Below are positions 18,045 to 26,780 of a DNA stretch of 64,000 bases, piece by piece; within the stretch, counting starts at the first letter, position 1; the number at the start of each line of letters is the position of its first letter. The notes under the pieces are model-generated. The model saw only the letters and a program-made list of their open reading frames with translations, ran no database searches and was not told the origin of the DNA. Source of the DNA: Pedobacter sp. AJM (GTDB taxonomy: Bacteria > Bacteroidota > Bacteroidia > Sphingobacteriales > Sphingobacteriaceae); NCBI RefSeq assembly GCF_002197755.1, contig NZ_NHOT01000003.1, positions 1,116,001-1,180,000 of the forward strand, given 5' to 3'. The translations under genes and the position numbers were made by a program.

Positions 18045-20153
18045 ATGAACGATAATCAGAATATAAACGACAATAAAAAAATAGGAAGAAAAATACCAAA
18101 CATTCCTAAAAAACCACAAAAAGGACCAAAGTTTAATGTTTTCTGGATTTATGCAGCAATCATTATAGCAGTTATCGCTGCCCAGTTATTATTTTCTGGC
18201 GATGGTGGCAAAAAAGTAGATTACCCGGAATTTGAAAGCAAAATGCTTTTAACCGGAGATGTTGAACGTTTAGTGGCTTACCGGTCAGAAGATTTGGTTA
18301 AGGTTGAAGTTTACATCAAACCTGAAGCCCTGAAAAATAAACCTGAATATAAAAAATATAAAAGCACGGGTACTTTTTCTGCAGTAAACACCGGCCCTAC
18401 AGTATATTTCAATGCGGGTACAATGGATGGTCTGGATAAGCAATTAGCCGAATCTCAGAAAAACCTGCCTCCCGGACAAAAACCAATTCTGGCAGAAAAA
18501 GATAGCCGCAGCAATCCTTTCATGGGTTTACTGGTTAATATTGGTCTTCCCTTATTGCTTTTAATTGGATTCTGGATTTTTATGATGCGCCGTATGGGCG
18601 GCGGAGGTGCTGGCGGAGGTCAGATTTTCAGTATCGGTAAATCAAAAGCTACTTTATTTGATAAAGAAAGCCAGGTAAACATCACATTTAATGATGTAGC
18701 TGGTCTTGAAGAAGCGAAACAAGAGGTGATGGAAATTGTAGATTTCCTTAAAAACCCTAAAAAATACACTAACCTGGGTGGTAAAATACCTAAAGGCGCA
18801 TTATTGGTTGGTTCTCCCGGCACAGGTAAAACCTTATTGGCAAAAGCCGTTGCAGGTGAAGCGCAGGTACCTTTCTTCTCTTTATCTGGTTCAGATTTCG
18901 TAGAGATGTTTGTAGGTGTTGGTGCATCACGTGTAAGGGATTTGTTTAAACAAGCCAAAGACAAGGCGCCATGTATCATCTTTATTGATGAGGTTGATGC
19001 CATTGGCCGTGCACGTGGTAAAAACAGTGTGATGGGCGGAAACGATGAGCGTGAAAATACCTTAAACCAATTATTGGTTGAAATGGATGGTTTCGGAACC
19101 GATTCAGGAATTATCATTCTGGCCGCAACCAACCGCCCGGATGTACTGGATTCAGCACTTTTACGTCCAGGTCGTTTCGACAGGCAGATTTCTATCGATA
19201 AGCCGGATTTAGTTGGCCGTGAGCATATTTTCAATGTTCACTTAAAACCAATTAAAACATCCGAAGAAGTAGATGCTAAAAAACTATCTGCACAAACCCC
19301 TGGCTTTGCCGGTGCAGAAATTGCCAATGTTTGTAATGAAGCGGCTTTGATTGCTGCGCGTAGAAACAAGGAACAGGTTGACATGCAAGACTTTCAGGAT
19401 GCCATTGACCGTGTGATTGGTGGTTTGGAGAAGAAAAATAAAATCATCTCTCCTGAAGAAAAACGAATAGTTGCATATCACGAAGCAGGTCATGCCATTG
19501 CGGGCTGGTTCTTAGAACATGCCGATCCATTGGTTAAAGTTTCGATTGTTCCGCGTGGCGTAGCGGCATTAGGTTATGCGCAATATCTTCCGAAGGAGCA
19601 ATTCCTATACACCACTGAGCAATTAATTGATGGTATGTGTATGACTATGGGTGGCCGTGTGGCTGAAGATATTACTTTTGGCAAGATTTCAACTGGTGCA
19701 CAAAATGATTTGGAGCGTATCACTAAATTATCATATGCTATGGTAAGTATTTATGGTATGAATGAAGCAGTAGGAAATGTTTCTTTCCATGATCCACAGA
19801 ACGAATACAACTTTAACAAACCCTATTCTGAAAAAACATCTGAACTGATTGATGTAGAGGTTCGTAAATTGATTGGCGATGTGTATATCAAAACCAAACA
19901 ATTATTGCTTGACAAACAGGATGGCTTAGAAAAACTGGCGCAAAAACTCCTGGAAAAAGAGATTTTATTCCAGGCAGATCTGGAAGAAATTTTAGGCAAA
20001 CGTCCTTTTGATACCCGCACAACTTATGATGAATTTGTAAACGGAACCGGAGACCAAAGTCCGGCCGCTGAAGGACTTATTCATGATGGTGTAAGCGATA
20101 CCGATATCAATAAAGAAGTGAACGGATTAAACCCGGCAGCAGAAAAAGAGTAA
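18045..20153 (+). CDS. ftsH: ATP-dependent zinc metalloprotease FtsH
   Basis: Membrane-anchored AAA+ protease that degrades misfolded membrane proteins and some regulators. From ATG 18045 it has 702 residues: membrane segments near residues 30-48 and 165-180, Gly-rich linker, Walker A GSPGTGKT (usually GPPGTGKT), IIFIDEVDAIGR, the second region of homology NRPDVLDSALLRPGRFDRQ, and zinc site HEAGH (479-483). A TTG four codons upstream is possible. The Asp/Glu-rich tail is typical. A strong terminator follows. Confidence 0.97.
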   Translation: MNDNQNINDNKKIGRKIPNIPKKPQKGPKFNVFWIYAAIIIAVIAAQLLFSGDGGKKVDYPEFESKMLLTGDVERLVAYRSEDLVKVEVYIKPEALKNKPEYKKYKSTGTFSAVNTGPTVYFNAGTMDGLDKQLAESQKNLPPGQKPILAEKDSRSNPFMGLLVNIGLPLLLLIGFWIFMMRRMGGGGAGGGQIFSIGKSKATLFDKESQVNITFNDVAGLEEAKQEVMEIVDFLKNPKKYTNLGGKIPKGALLVGSPGTGKTLLAKAVAGEAQVPFFSLSGSDFVEMFVGVGASRVRDLFKQAKDKAPCIIFIDEVDAIGRARGKNSVMGGNDERENTLNQLLVEMDGFGTDSGIIILAATNRPDVLDSALLRPGRFDRQISIDKPDLVGREHIFNVHLKPIKTSEEVDAKKLSAQTPGFAGAEIANVCNEAALIAARRNKEQVDMQDFQDAIDRVIGGLEKKNKIISPEEKRIVAYHEAGHAIAGWFLEHADPLVKVSIVPRGVAALGYAQYLPKEQFLYTTEQLIDGMCMTMGGRVAEDITFGKISTGAQNDLERITKLSYAMVSIYGMNEAVGNVSFHDPQNEYNFNKPYSEKTSELIDVEVRKLIGDVYIKTKQLLLDKQDGLEKLAQKLLEKEILFQADLEEILGKRPFDTRTTYDEFVNGTGDQSPAAEGLIHDGVSDTDINKEVNGLNPAAEKE

Positions 20154-20201
20154 TGGTTATTATGCGTTAAATTGCATATCAACACAATTATACATATGTT
20201 T

Positions 20202-20241
20202 GAACCCTTGAGCTTTGATAAGTTCAAGGGTTCATTTTTTT
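20202..20241 (+). terminator. Terminator of ftsH
   Basis: Perfect 10-bp arms GAACCCTTGA and TCAAGGGTTC, then ATTTTTTT. It ends seven bases before the LUD gene start, so that gene needs a promoter inside or beyond the hairpin, or read-through. Confidence 0.9.
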
Positions 20242-20247
20242 ATTCCA

Positions 20248-20892
20248 ATGAAAGATAATACGACAGCAAAAGAGCAGATCTTAAAAAAAATAAGAAAAGC
20301 ACTTTTAGAAAAACGTGAAAATCCATATCCAAATTTAGAGGAAAGTCCGTTGTATAAGAAAAATACAGCCGAACTTGAAGTTTTATTTGCTGAACAACTT
20401 ACAGCAATATCTGGTAATTTTATTTTTTGTGAAGATGGGATCGATTTTTTTGAAAACATGCTTCAATTGGCTGATCGATTTAAATGGCGTAAAATCTATT
20501 GCTGGGAACCAGAACTTCAGGATTTTTTAGCCAAATATGAGTTTCCCTTTTATCAGACGGATAAAGATTTTGAACAGGCTGAGGTGGGCATCACATTGTG
20601 TGAAGCCCTGATTGCCCGCAACGGAAGCGTAATGGTAAGCAACAGTGGTGCCGCTGGCAGGAGATTAAGCATCTTTCCACACCATCACATTGTGATTGCG
20701 AAAACCAGCCAGTTGGTTTTAGACCTGAAAGATGGTTTTCAGTTATTAAAAAATAAATACGGTAATCAGATTCCTTCCATGATCAGTAACATTACCGGCC
20801 CAAGCAGAACCGCAGACATCGAAAAAACACTGGTTTTAGGCGCCCATGGTCCGAAAGAGCTTTTTGTTTTTATGATTGATGATTTGAGTTAA
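20248..20892 (+). CDS. LUD domain protein (LutC/YkgG-like)
   Basis: The 214-residue protein has the LUD fold signature: GSVMVSNSGAAGRRLSIFPHHHIVIAKTSQLV, then MISNITGPSRTADIEKTLVLGAHGPKEL. LUD proteins take part in lactate use in Bacillus (LutC), but here no lutA or lutB neighbours are present, so the role is open. In this phylum the gene commonly follows ftsH. I chose ATG 20248 because the upstream extension runs into the ftsH terminator. Confidence 0.88.
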   Translation: MKDNTTAKEQILKKIRKALLEKRENPYPNLEESPLYKKNTAELEVLFAEQLTAISGNFIFCEDGIDFFENMLQLADRFKWRKIYCWEPELQDFLAKYEFPFYQTDKDFEQAEVGITLCEALIARNGSVMVSNSGAAGRRLSIFPHHHIVIAKTSQLVLDLKDGFQLLKNKYGNQIPSMISNITGPSRTADIEKTLVLGAHGPKELFVFMIDDLS

Positions 20893-20893
20893 T

Positions 20894-21889
20894 TTAATTG
20901 CTCATATATCCCTTGCTCTTAGCTGTATACTTTAAAAAGCCTACGGCTATTCCTGCTCTAACCCAGGCGTAACGATCTTTAAAATAAATATTGTAGGGAT
21001 CTTCGCCATAATATCCAACCGCGAGACTAAAGGCCGTTTGTCGCATAAAAAATGGCGAATAAAATCCTGAAGCTTCTGCATTTAACCTTCTTTTCGTTGC
21101 AAAAAAATTATAATTATCATATTTATTAACTGCGTAAGAAATGTCTAAATTCCAGCGAAATCGTTCTTTGTTAAGATATCCACTATTTGTTTCCTGAAGT
21201 TTCCCTTTATTTTTTGCTGTAAGCAAGATATCATTTTCGGTGAACAAATCTTTAAAATAAACATAAGTGCGATATGAAAAGTTATAGCTGATTCTACTAA
21301 AACCATAATCACCTTTTAAAATGGGATTATAATTAAAGATCTGATTTTTAAATTCAAGCTGATGATTTATAGAGGTCCAGGTGGCTAAATCATCATGGTC
21401 TATTTTACCCCAATTATATCTCAAATAAGCATAATTCGTATAAAAATCCCAGTTTTTATAACTTAATGTTCCAACAATTGGCCTTGGTGTAACATCTTGG
21501 CCATTGGAATGGTGCATAAAACCAGCGGTACCATATTTGTAATTAACTTCATCAGTATTTAACCGATAATATGCCGCAACACCAATCCGAAAATCCGGTG
21601 TGTAAACTGGACTTGATTTGATATTAAGCATTCTGATTGTAAAGTCTGGCACTACTGCGATGGCTAATCTTGATCCTTTTGTTCCTAACGCCATAAATGA
21701 AGTGGTTAACCTGGCTGTAAAAACATACTTATTTTTCGAGCCTAACTCTCCTAGTGGCGCAAAATAAGATAATGGATGGTTTTGACGATAAAAGTCTATG
21801 AACCTAAGATTCAGATAGCGCGTGGAATCTTGTGCTTTAATTTGTATAAAACAAGATAGTGATAGAATAAGAAGCGTTATTTTTTTCAT
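20894..21889 (-). CDS. Outer-membrane beta-barrel protein with phospholipase A-like motif
   Basis: The 331-residue protein starts with a signal peptide (cut after IKA). The rest is rich in alternating aromatic strands ending in bulky residues, as in outer-membrane barrels. It contains GTAGFMHHSNGQDVTPRP; HHSNGQ resembles the active-site HxSNG of outer-membrane phospholipase A. Overall similarity to OmpLA is not obvious by eye, so the enzymatic role is a guess. ATG 21889 is preferred over TTG 21910 because it begins the signal peptide. It is four bases downstream of the 21915 gene and two bases from the convergent LUD gene. Confidence 0.6.
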   Translation of the reverse strand: MKKITLLILSLSCFIQIKAQDSTRYLNLRFIDFYRQNHPLSYFAPLGELGSKNKYVFTARLTTSFMALGTKGSRLAIAVVPDFTIRMLNIKSSPVYTPDFRIGVAAYYRLNTDEVNYKYGTAGFMHHSNGQDVTPRPIVGTLSYKNWDFYTNYAYLRYNWGKIDHDDLATWTSINHQLEFKNQIFNYNPILKGDYGFSRISYNFSYRTYVYFKDLFTENDILLTAKNKGKLQETNSGYLNKERFRWNLDISYAVNKYDNYNFFATKRRLNAEASGFYSPFFMRQTAFSLAVGYYGEDPYNIYFKDRYAWVRAGIAVGFLKYTAKSKGYMSN

Positions 21890-21914
21890 AACCGGATAAA
21901 TAGTTTTCAATGGA

Positions 21915-22871
21915 TTATTTCTGACTTTGTTCTCCAGCTACGGTTGGATTACCCTGGCCAAACAAGCTAAATCCAATGGCAAAACCTACCCATGGCTTTC
22001 CCTGGTATCCCCAGCTGACTTCAGTAGCAGATTTATCAATAAAGTCCACGCCTGTAAACAGCCCTATCTGGAACTTGTCATATTGATACATATATCCTGC
22101 GGAAAAAGACAGCGCAGAAGCAGAATTGTCTTTGTCAAGTTTAACACCACCTACTGATACGCCTCCTAGCAAATTGCTGGCAGAATATACCCTATTAACA
22201 TGCTGCCATCTTATACCCGCAGATATTCCAAAATTTATCTTTTCTTCAAAAGTAAATGGTGCCTTCGAATTGCCAAATCTAGCCTTAATCGGTAATGTTA
22301 AAAAACCCCAGGTAAATCCTTTTTTATGCGGGTAGATAGATTCACATTTATCATTAAAGTCTTTAAGCGAAATAAAAAACTGCATGTTATTCCCCCAAGA
22401 ATCAACATAGGCCAAATTTTTATATTTAAAATTATGTAAGGACTTATTTTTTATTTGTGCCGTGTCAATTCCAATATCAGATTTGAATATTCTATAAGCC
22501 GAATCAACATTCTTGGAACCTCCTGTGTTATTTTTATTTCTATTAAACGATTTCGTCGCATTCCTGTCTTTTGATCTATTTTCAGTTAACTGATTATAGA
22601 ATTTTACTTTGTTTGAATCAATACTATAATTCCACACTGATATTATATAACCATTTTCTACTATTTCGTATATATGAAATTTTGTGTCGTTTTTTAATAA
22701 AAAAGATAGGCTCGTATCAATTTTATTGTTTATCGGATCATAAACTTTTACTGAAATATTGGTTTTGGTTACAAAGGACTGTCCGATAATATCGGTGCTT
22801 TTGCCATTTGACTGGCCGAAAGATTGACCAATAAGCAGGCAATAAAACAATACGGTTAAGCGTTTTTTCAT
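21915..22871 (-). CDS. Putative outer-membrane beta-barrel protein, unknown function
   Basis: The 318-residue protein has a signal peptide (1-19, FG/QSNGKS). The first half is hydrophilic with Asn/Lys-rich stretches (RNATKSFNRNKNNTGGSKN). The second half alternates hydrophobic and polar residues (FGISAGIRWQHVNRVY, LSFSAGYMYQYDKFQIGLFTGVDF, WGYQGKPWVGFAIGFSLFGQG), ending in an aromatic-rich strand as in OmpA/porin-like barrels. It is four bases upstream of the next barrel gene, so they are surely co-transcribed. I do not recognise a family. Confidence 0.65.
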   Translation of the reverse strand: MKKRLTVLFYCLLIGQSFGQSNGKSTDIIGQSFVTKTNISVKVYDPINNKIDTSLSFLLKNDTKFHIYEIVENGYIISVWNYSIDSNKVKFYNQLTENRSKDRNATKSFNRNKNNTGGSKNVDSAYRIFKSDIGIDTAQIKNKSLHNFKYKNLAYVDSWGNNMQFFISLKDFNDKCESIYPHKKGFTWGFLTLPIKARFGNSKAPFTFEEKINFGISAGIRWQHVNRVYSASNLLGGVSVGGVKLDKDNSASALSFSAGYMYQYDKFQIGLFTGVDFIDKSATEVSWGYQGKPWVGFAIGFSLFGQGNPTVAGEQSQK

Positions 22872-23087
22872 GATTTGCGTTTTTTAGATTGTTTGAGATT
22901 CAGTAAAAGTAATACCAAGCCATCCATCCCGCATATACCCGCTATCCGGTATATTCAAATATTCATAACCGATTTATATTTAAATGTTTAACACTTATAT
23001 GAGGTTAGATATAAAATAAGGGAAACTTTATGCCTGATGAGCAAATGCATTTTTAATTTTATATTTTTACTAACAAACGCTCCAACG

Positions 23088-24971
23088 ATGAATAAAAATT
23101 TATTCAATCTGATTTTACTTTTTTTTCTTTCCCTACGCTTATGTTCTGCCCAAACAGGAAATCCAATTTTAATTGATACTGCCCTTAAGTTCAGTATCAG
23201 CAAACATGGTTATTTTTATGAAGACAAGCATTTGAACCTGACCATTGATTCTATTGTGCGATACAAGAATGCCCGTAAGCTCACGCCACTTACCCCGGGA
23301 AAAGTTTTTAGCAAGGGCTATACCCAATCCTATTTCTGGATTGCTTTTGATGTCGTAAATACTTTAGATCAGGCCGTTCACCTGATGTTTAAAGAACACA
23401 GCTCAAGCGTCAACAGGTTACAACTTTATAAACAGGATGAAAGCGGGAAAATTCATCCTCTTGGCTTAACCGGAGATCATTTTCCGTTTAAAAAAAGACC
23501 TTACCAAAACCGCAGCTTCATTTATCCGATCATATTGACTGCACATGAAAAGGCTACCTTTTTCCTGTGGGCAGATAAACGCGGGCAGAATATGTATATG
23601 CCCATGTCGATCGGCCGCGATATCAATATTATCCAGGCGGAAATCCCGCAACATACTTTATTTGGATTTTATACCGGGGTTTTCATTTTTGCTGTCATTT
23701 TTAACCTGTTATTATTCGCCTCCGTCAGAGATCGCATTCATTTATATTATGCGCTATATATTTTTTGTACGCTGATTTTTATCCTGGAAGAAGAAGGACT
23801 GGCTTTTCAGTGGTTTTACCCCGATTTGCCTGGTCTGCAGGATTATATGCGCTTAATTATGGCTTCCCTGAGCTGTGGTTTATTAATCCAGGTGATGCAG
23901 CTTTTCATCAATCAGAACCAGTCCAACAGCCGCCTATTCAGGTTTACAAATCTCTATAAACGCTTCTGCTGGATGATGTCTGTCATCCCGGTGTTCATGC
24001 TGTTTAAATCGTTTATACTTCTTGAAAAAACGGTTTTTTACATCAACAACCTTTTGGCACTGCTCACCGTTATCATTATCGTCATCTGCGTAACAGAAAG
24101 AATTAAGGCCGGTTATACACTGGGCTGGTATTACCTCACCGCTACCATAATGCTTTTATTTGGGGTGTTTAACTATGTGTTTAACACTTTAGGCATTACC
24201 AATTTTAATCTTTTCAAGCCCAACGGACTTGTGGTGGGTTTAACGGCAGAGATTATTTTTTTATCCTTTGCCCTTACACAACGCTACAATTTTTTAAAAA
24301 AGGAAAAGGAGGTACTGCTGGAAGAAAAGAGCAAACACCAGATAGAACTTGCAGATGGTATTTTCAATGCGCAGGAAGATGAACGAAGCCGTTTGGCCAG
24401 AGATCTCCATGATGATCTGGGTGGCACGCTGTCCATCATCAAACTCAACATCACCGCTTTTCAGCGCAAAGCGCTTCAGCTCACTGAAGCAGAACGTTCC
24501 TTCTATGATCAAACCATTGGCATGATTGAAAAAGCCTGTATAGACCTCAGGGCCATTTCACATAACCTGATGCCTAAAAATTTTGAACATGCAGGCTTAA
24601 TTGAAACCCTGAATGAACATTTCAAAAGCCTTAACCATTCTGGTAAAATAGTTTTTGATTTTATATTTCAGGTGGAGCATCCTATCCATAGTGCAATGGA
24701 AATTACCATTTACCGGATGGTAAATGAACTGATCAACAACATCATCAGGCATTCCTGTGCTTCCATGGCGACCATACAAATCTTATCATTTGATGACAGA
24801 ATCAATATTATGGCAGAAGATAATGGCATCGGTTTTAATCCGGAAACCGATAAAAACGGACTTGGTTTACAAAACATCCGCTCGCGGGTCAAATATCTGA
24901 ATGGTAGAATACAGATTGACAGCAATCCAAAAGGCACCACCACCAGCATTGATATTCCATTAAATTCCTAA
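23088..24971 (+). CDS. 7TMR-DISM sensor histidine kinase (NarL-type partner)
   Basis: The 627-residue protein has a signal peptide (about 1-23), a periplasmic 7TMR-DISM extracellular domain (about 40-180), seven membrane segments (about 190-390) and a short coiled coil. A HisKA_3 domain follows with ERSRLARDLHDDLGGTLS, where His441 is the phosphorylation site. It ends in a HATPase domain (NELINNIIRHS, EDNGIGF, GLGLQNIRSRV). The DISM domain is thought to bind carbohydrates or other small ligands. The start at ATG 23088 places the signal peptide correctly. The response regulator begins five bases later. Confidence 0.92.
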   Translation: MNKNLFNLILLFFLSLRLCSAQTGNPILIDTALKFSISKHGYFYEDKHLNLTIDSIVRYKNARKLTPLTPGKVFSKGYTQSYFWIAFDVVNTLDQAVHLMFKEHSSSVNRLQLYKQDESGKIHPLGLTGDHFPFKKRPYQNRSFIYPIILTAHEKATFFLWADKRGQNMYMPMSIGRDINIIQAEIPQHTLFGFYTGVFIFAVIFNLLLFASVRDRIHLYYALYIFCTLIFILEEEGLAFQWFYPDLPGLQDYMRLIMASLSCGLLIQVMQLFINQNQSNSRLFRFTNLYKRFCWMMSVIPVFMLFKSFILLEKTVFYINNLLALLTVIIIVICVTERIKAGYTLGWYYLTATIMLLFGVFNYVFNTLGITNFNLFKPNGLVVGLTAEIIFLSFALTQRYNFLKKEKEVLLEEKSKHQIELADGIFNAQEDERSRLARDLHDDLGGTLSIIKLNITAFQRKALQLTEAERSFYDQTIGMIEKACIDLRAISHNLMPKNFEHAGLIETLNEHFKSLNHSGKIVFDFIFQVEHPIHSAMEITIYRMVNELINNIIRHSCASMATIQILSFDDRINIMAEDNGIGFNPETDKNGLGLQNIRSRVKYLNGRIQIDSNPKGTTTSIDIPLNS

Positions 24972-24976
24972 TAAGC

Positions 24977-25621
24977 ATGGAAAAAGACCACATTACCTTA
25001 ATGATTGCCGATGACCATAAACTATTTGCCGAAGGATTATCGGCCATCCTTTCTACACAGGCTCAATTTAAAATCATCGGTACAGCTGCCAACGGCAAGG
25101 AAATGCTGCACCTGCTCAATCACCATTTGCCGGATATTTTAATCATCGATTTAAATATGCCTGTTATGGATGGCGAAACGGCTTCTGAAAAGATCAGGCA
25201 ATTATTTCCAGCTGTTAAAATCATGGTACTCTCGATGTATCATACAACAAAACTGGCCACTAAGCTCGAAGAAATAGGCGTAAAGGCCTTTGTTCAGAAG
25301 GATACCGATGCCGAAACCTTATTCAAAATTCTTACGGGCATTCAGAATGGCGAAAAGCACTTTAATAAAGTAAAAACCATTGTACAATCCAACGCAGTTT
25401 ATAACATTGATGATCAATTTCAAAAAAGGCATAACCTTACCTCCAGAGAGATGGAAATACTCCAGCTCATCCGTGAAGATTACACCTCCATGCAGATTGC
25501 CCAAAAATTATTTATTAGTTTAAATACTGTTGATACACACCGTAAAAATATGGCCCAGAAGTTAAATGTGACTGGTAAAAGCGGATTATTAAAGTTTGCA
25601 CTCGAAAATAAGCAACGCTAA
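24977..25621 (+). CDS. LuxR/NarL-family response regulator
   Basis: The 214-residue protein has a receiver domain with acidic pocket ADDH (11-14) and phosphorylation site Asp58 (IIDLNMP), and Lys near 109 (AFVQKD). A LuxR-type helix-turn-helix follows (about 150-214: LTSREMEILQLIREDYTSMQIAQKLFISLNTVDTHRKNM). It is the cognate partner of the kinase just upstream. Targets cannot be read from the sequence. Confidence 0.95.
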   Translation: MEKDHITLMIADDHKLFAEGLSAILSTQAQFKIIGTAANGKEMLHLLNHHLPDILIIDLNMPVMDGETASEKIRQLFPAVKIMVLSMYHTTKLATKLEEIGVKAFVQKDTDAETLFKILTGIQNGEKHFNKVKTIVQSNAVYNIDDQFQKRHNLTSREMEILQLIREDYTSMQIAQKLFISLNTVDTHRKNMAQKLNVTGKSGLLKFALENKQR

Positions 25622-25700
25622 AAATTTATTTATTTTCCAAATTCGAATATAATTGATATTTTTATACTACATACCGTTTTAGTATGCGGTATTATAATTT

Positions 25701-26780
25701 ATGAGCAAAGTAATAAATACAGTAATAACCGGTACGGGAAGTTATATTCCTGACCATATAATTTCTGGTAACGAATTCCTGAATTCGACTTTTTTTGAGA
25801 ACGGAAATCGTATTGATAAAGATCCTGCAGAGATTATTCACAAGTTCTCTGAGATTACAGAAATCATAGAACGAAGATACGTTGGTGAAGAGCTGTTAAG
25901 CAATCATATTGGCGCAAAAGCTGCAGAAAAGGCCATTGAAAATGCAGGTATTGATAAGGAAACATTAGACTACATTATCTTTTGTCATAACTTCGGAGAC
26001 ATTCCATTAGGCAGCAACAGAACAGATATTTTGCCGTCACTCGCTGCAAAGGTAAAACAACAGCTGGGGATTTTAAATCCAGATTGTGTTGCTTATGACA
26101 TCATCTTTGGCTGTCCGGGTTGGGTACAGGGTGCTATACAGGCCGATTATTTTATTAAAAGCGGAGATGCCAAAAAGGTAATGGTAATTGGTGCAGAAAC
26201 GTTGAGCAGAATCATTGATCCACACGACCGTGATAGTATGATTTTTTCAGATGGTGCAGGTGCAGTCATTTTTGAAGGAAAAGAAGAAGAGACGCAAAAG
26301 AAAGGGATCATCGCACATAAAACAGAAACCCATGCTGTTAACTATGGTAATTTACTCACGATGGGCAAAGGCGCACATCCGGAAGAAACAAATGGCAATT
26401 ACTATTTGAAGATGAATGGTCGTAAATTATATGAATTTGCTGTCGTTCAGGTTCCGCAAGTCATCAAAAAGGCTATTGATAAGGCCGGATTAAGTGTAGA
26501 AGATGTAAACATTGTATTTGTTCACCAGGCAAATGGCAAAATGGATACCGCCATAATGAAACGTTTATTTAAACTTTATGGCAAAGATACCGTTCCGGAA
26601 AACCTGGTACCTATGACCATTTCGTGGTTAGGCAACAGTTCCGTTGCCACCGTGCCTACCTTGCTGGATCTGGTTTTAAAAGAGGAGGTTAAAGGATATA
26701 AAGTTAAAGCAGGAGACGTTGCCGTTTTCGCTTCAGTGGGTGCAGGAATGCACATTAATGCATTTGTATATCGGTTTTAA
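25701..26780 (+). CDS. 3-oxoacyl-ACP synthase III family protein (FabH-like)
   Basis: The 359-residue condensing enzyme has an intact catalytic triad: Cys138 (IIFGCPGW), His275 (VHQANGKMD) and Asn312 (SWLGNSSVAT). It differs from housekeeping FabH in its longer N-terminus and active-site context, and no fab or acyl-carrier genes adjoin it. It could start fatty acid chains or join acyl groups in a specialised lipid or pigment pathway. Convergent with the TPR gene, sharing four bases at the stops. Confidence 0.85.
   Translation: MSKVINTVITGTGSYIPDHIISGNEFLNSTFFENGNRIDKDPAEIIHKFSEITEIIERRYVGEELLSNHIGAKAAEKAIENAGIDKETLDYIIFCHNFGDIPLGSNRTDILPSLAAKVKQQLGILNPDCVAYDIIFGCPGWVQGAIQADYFIKSGDAKKVMVIGAETLSRIIDPHDRDSMIFSDGAGAVIFEGKEEETQKKGIIAHKTETHAVNYGNLLTMGKGAHPEETNGNYYLKMNGRKLYEFAVVQVPQVIKKAIDKAGLSVEDVNIVFVHQANGKMDTAIMKRLFKLYGKDTVPENLVPMTISWLGNSSVATVPTLLDLVLKEEVKGYKVKAGDVAVFASVGAGMHINAFVYRF

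Noticed and set aside
18620..19234. 204-codon open frame antisense to ftsH
   Set aside because: It mirrors the conserved AAA domain of ftsH, and its Ser/Pro-rich translation is typical of a shadow frame.
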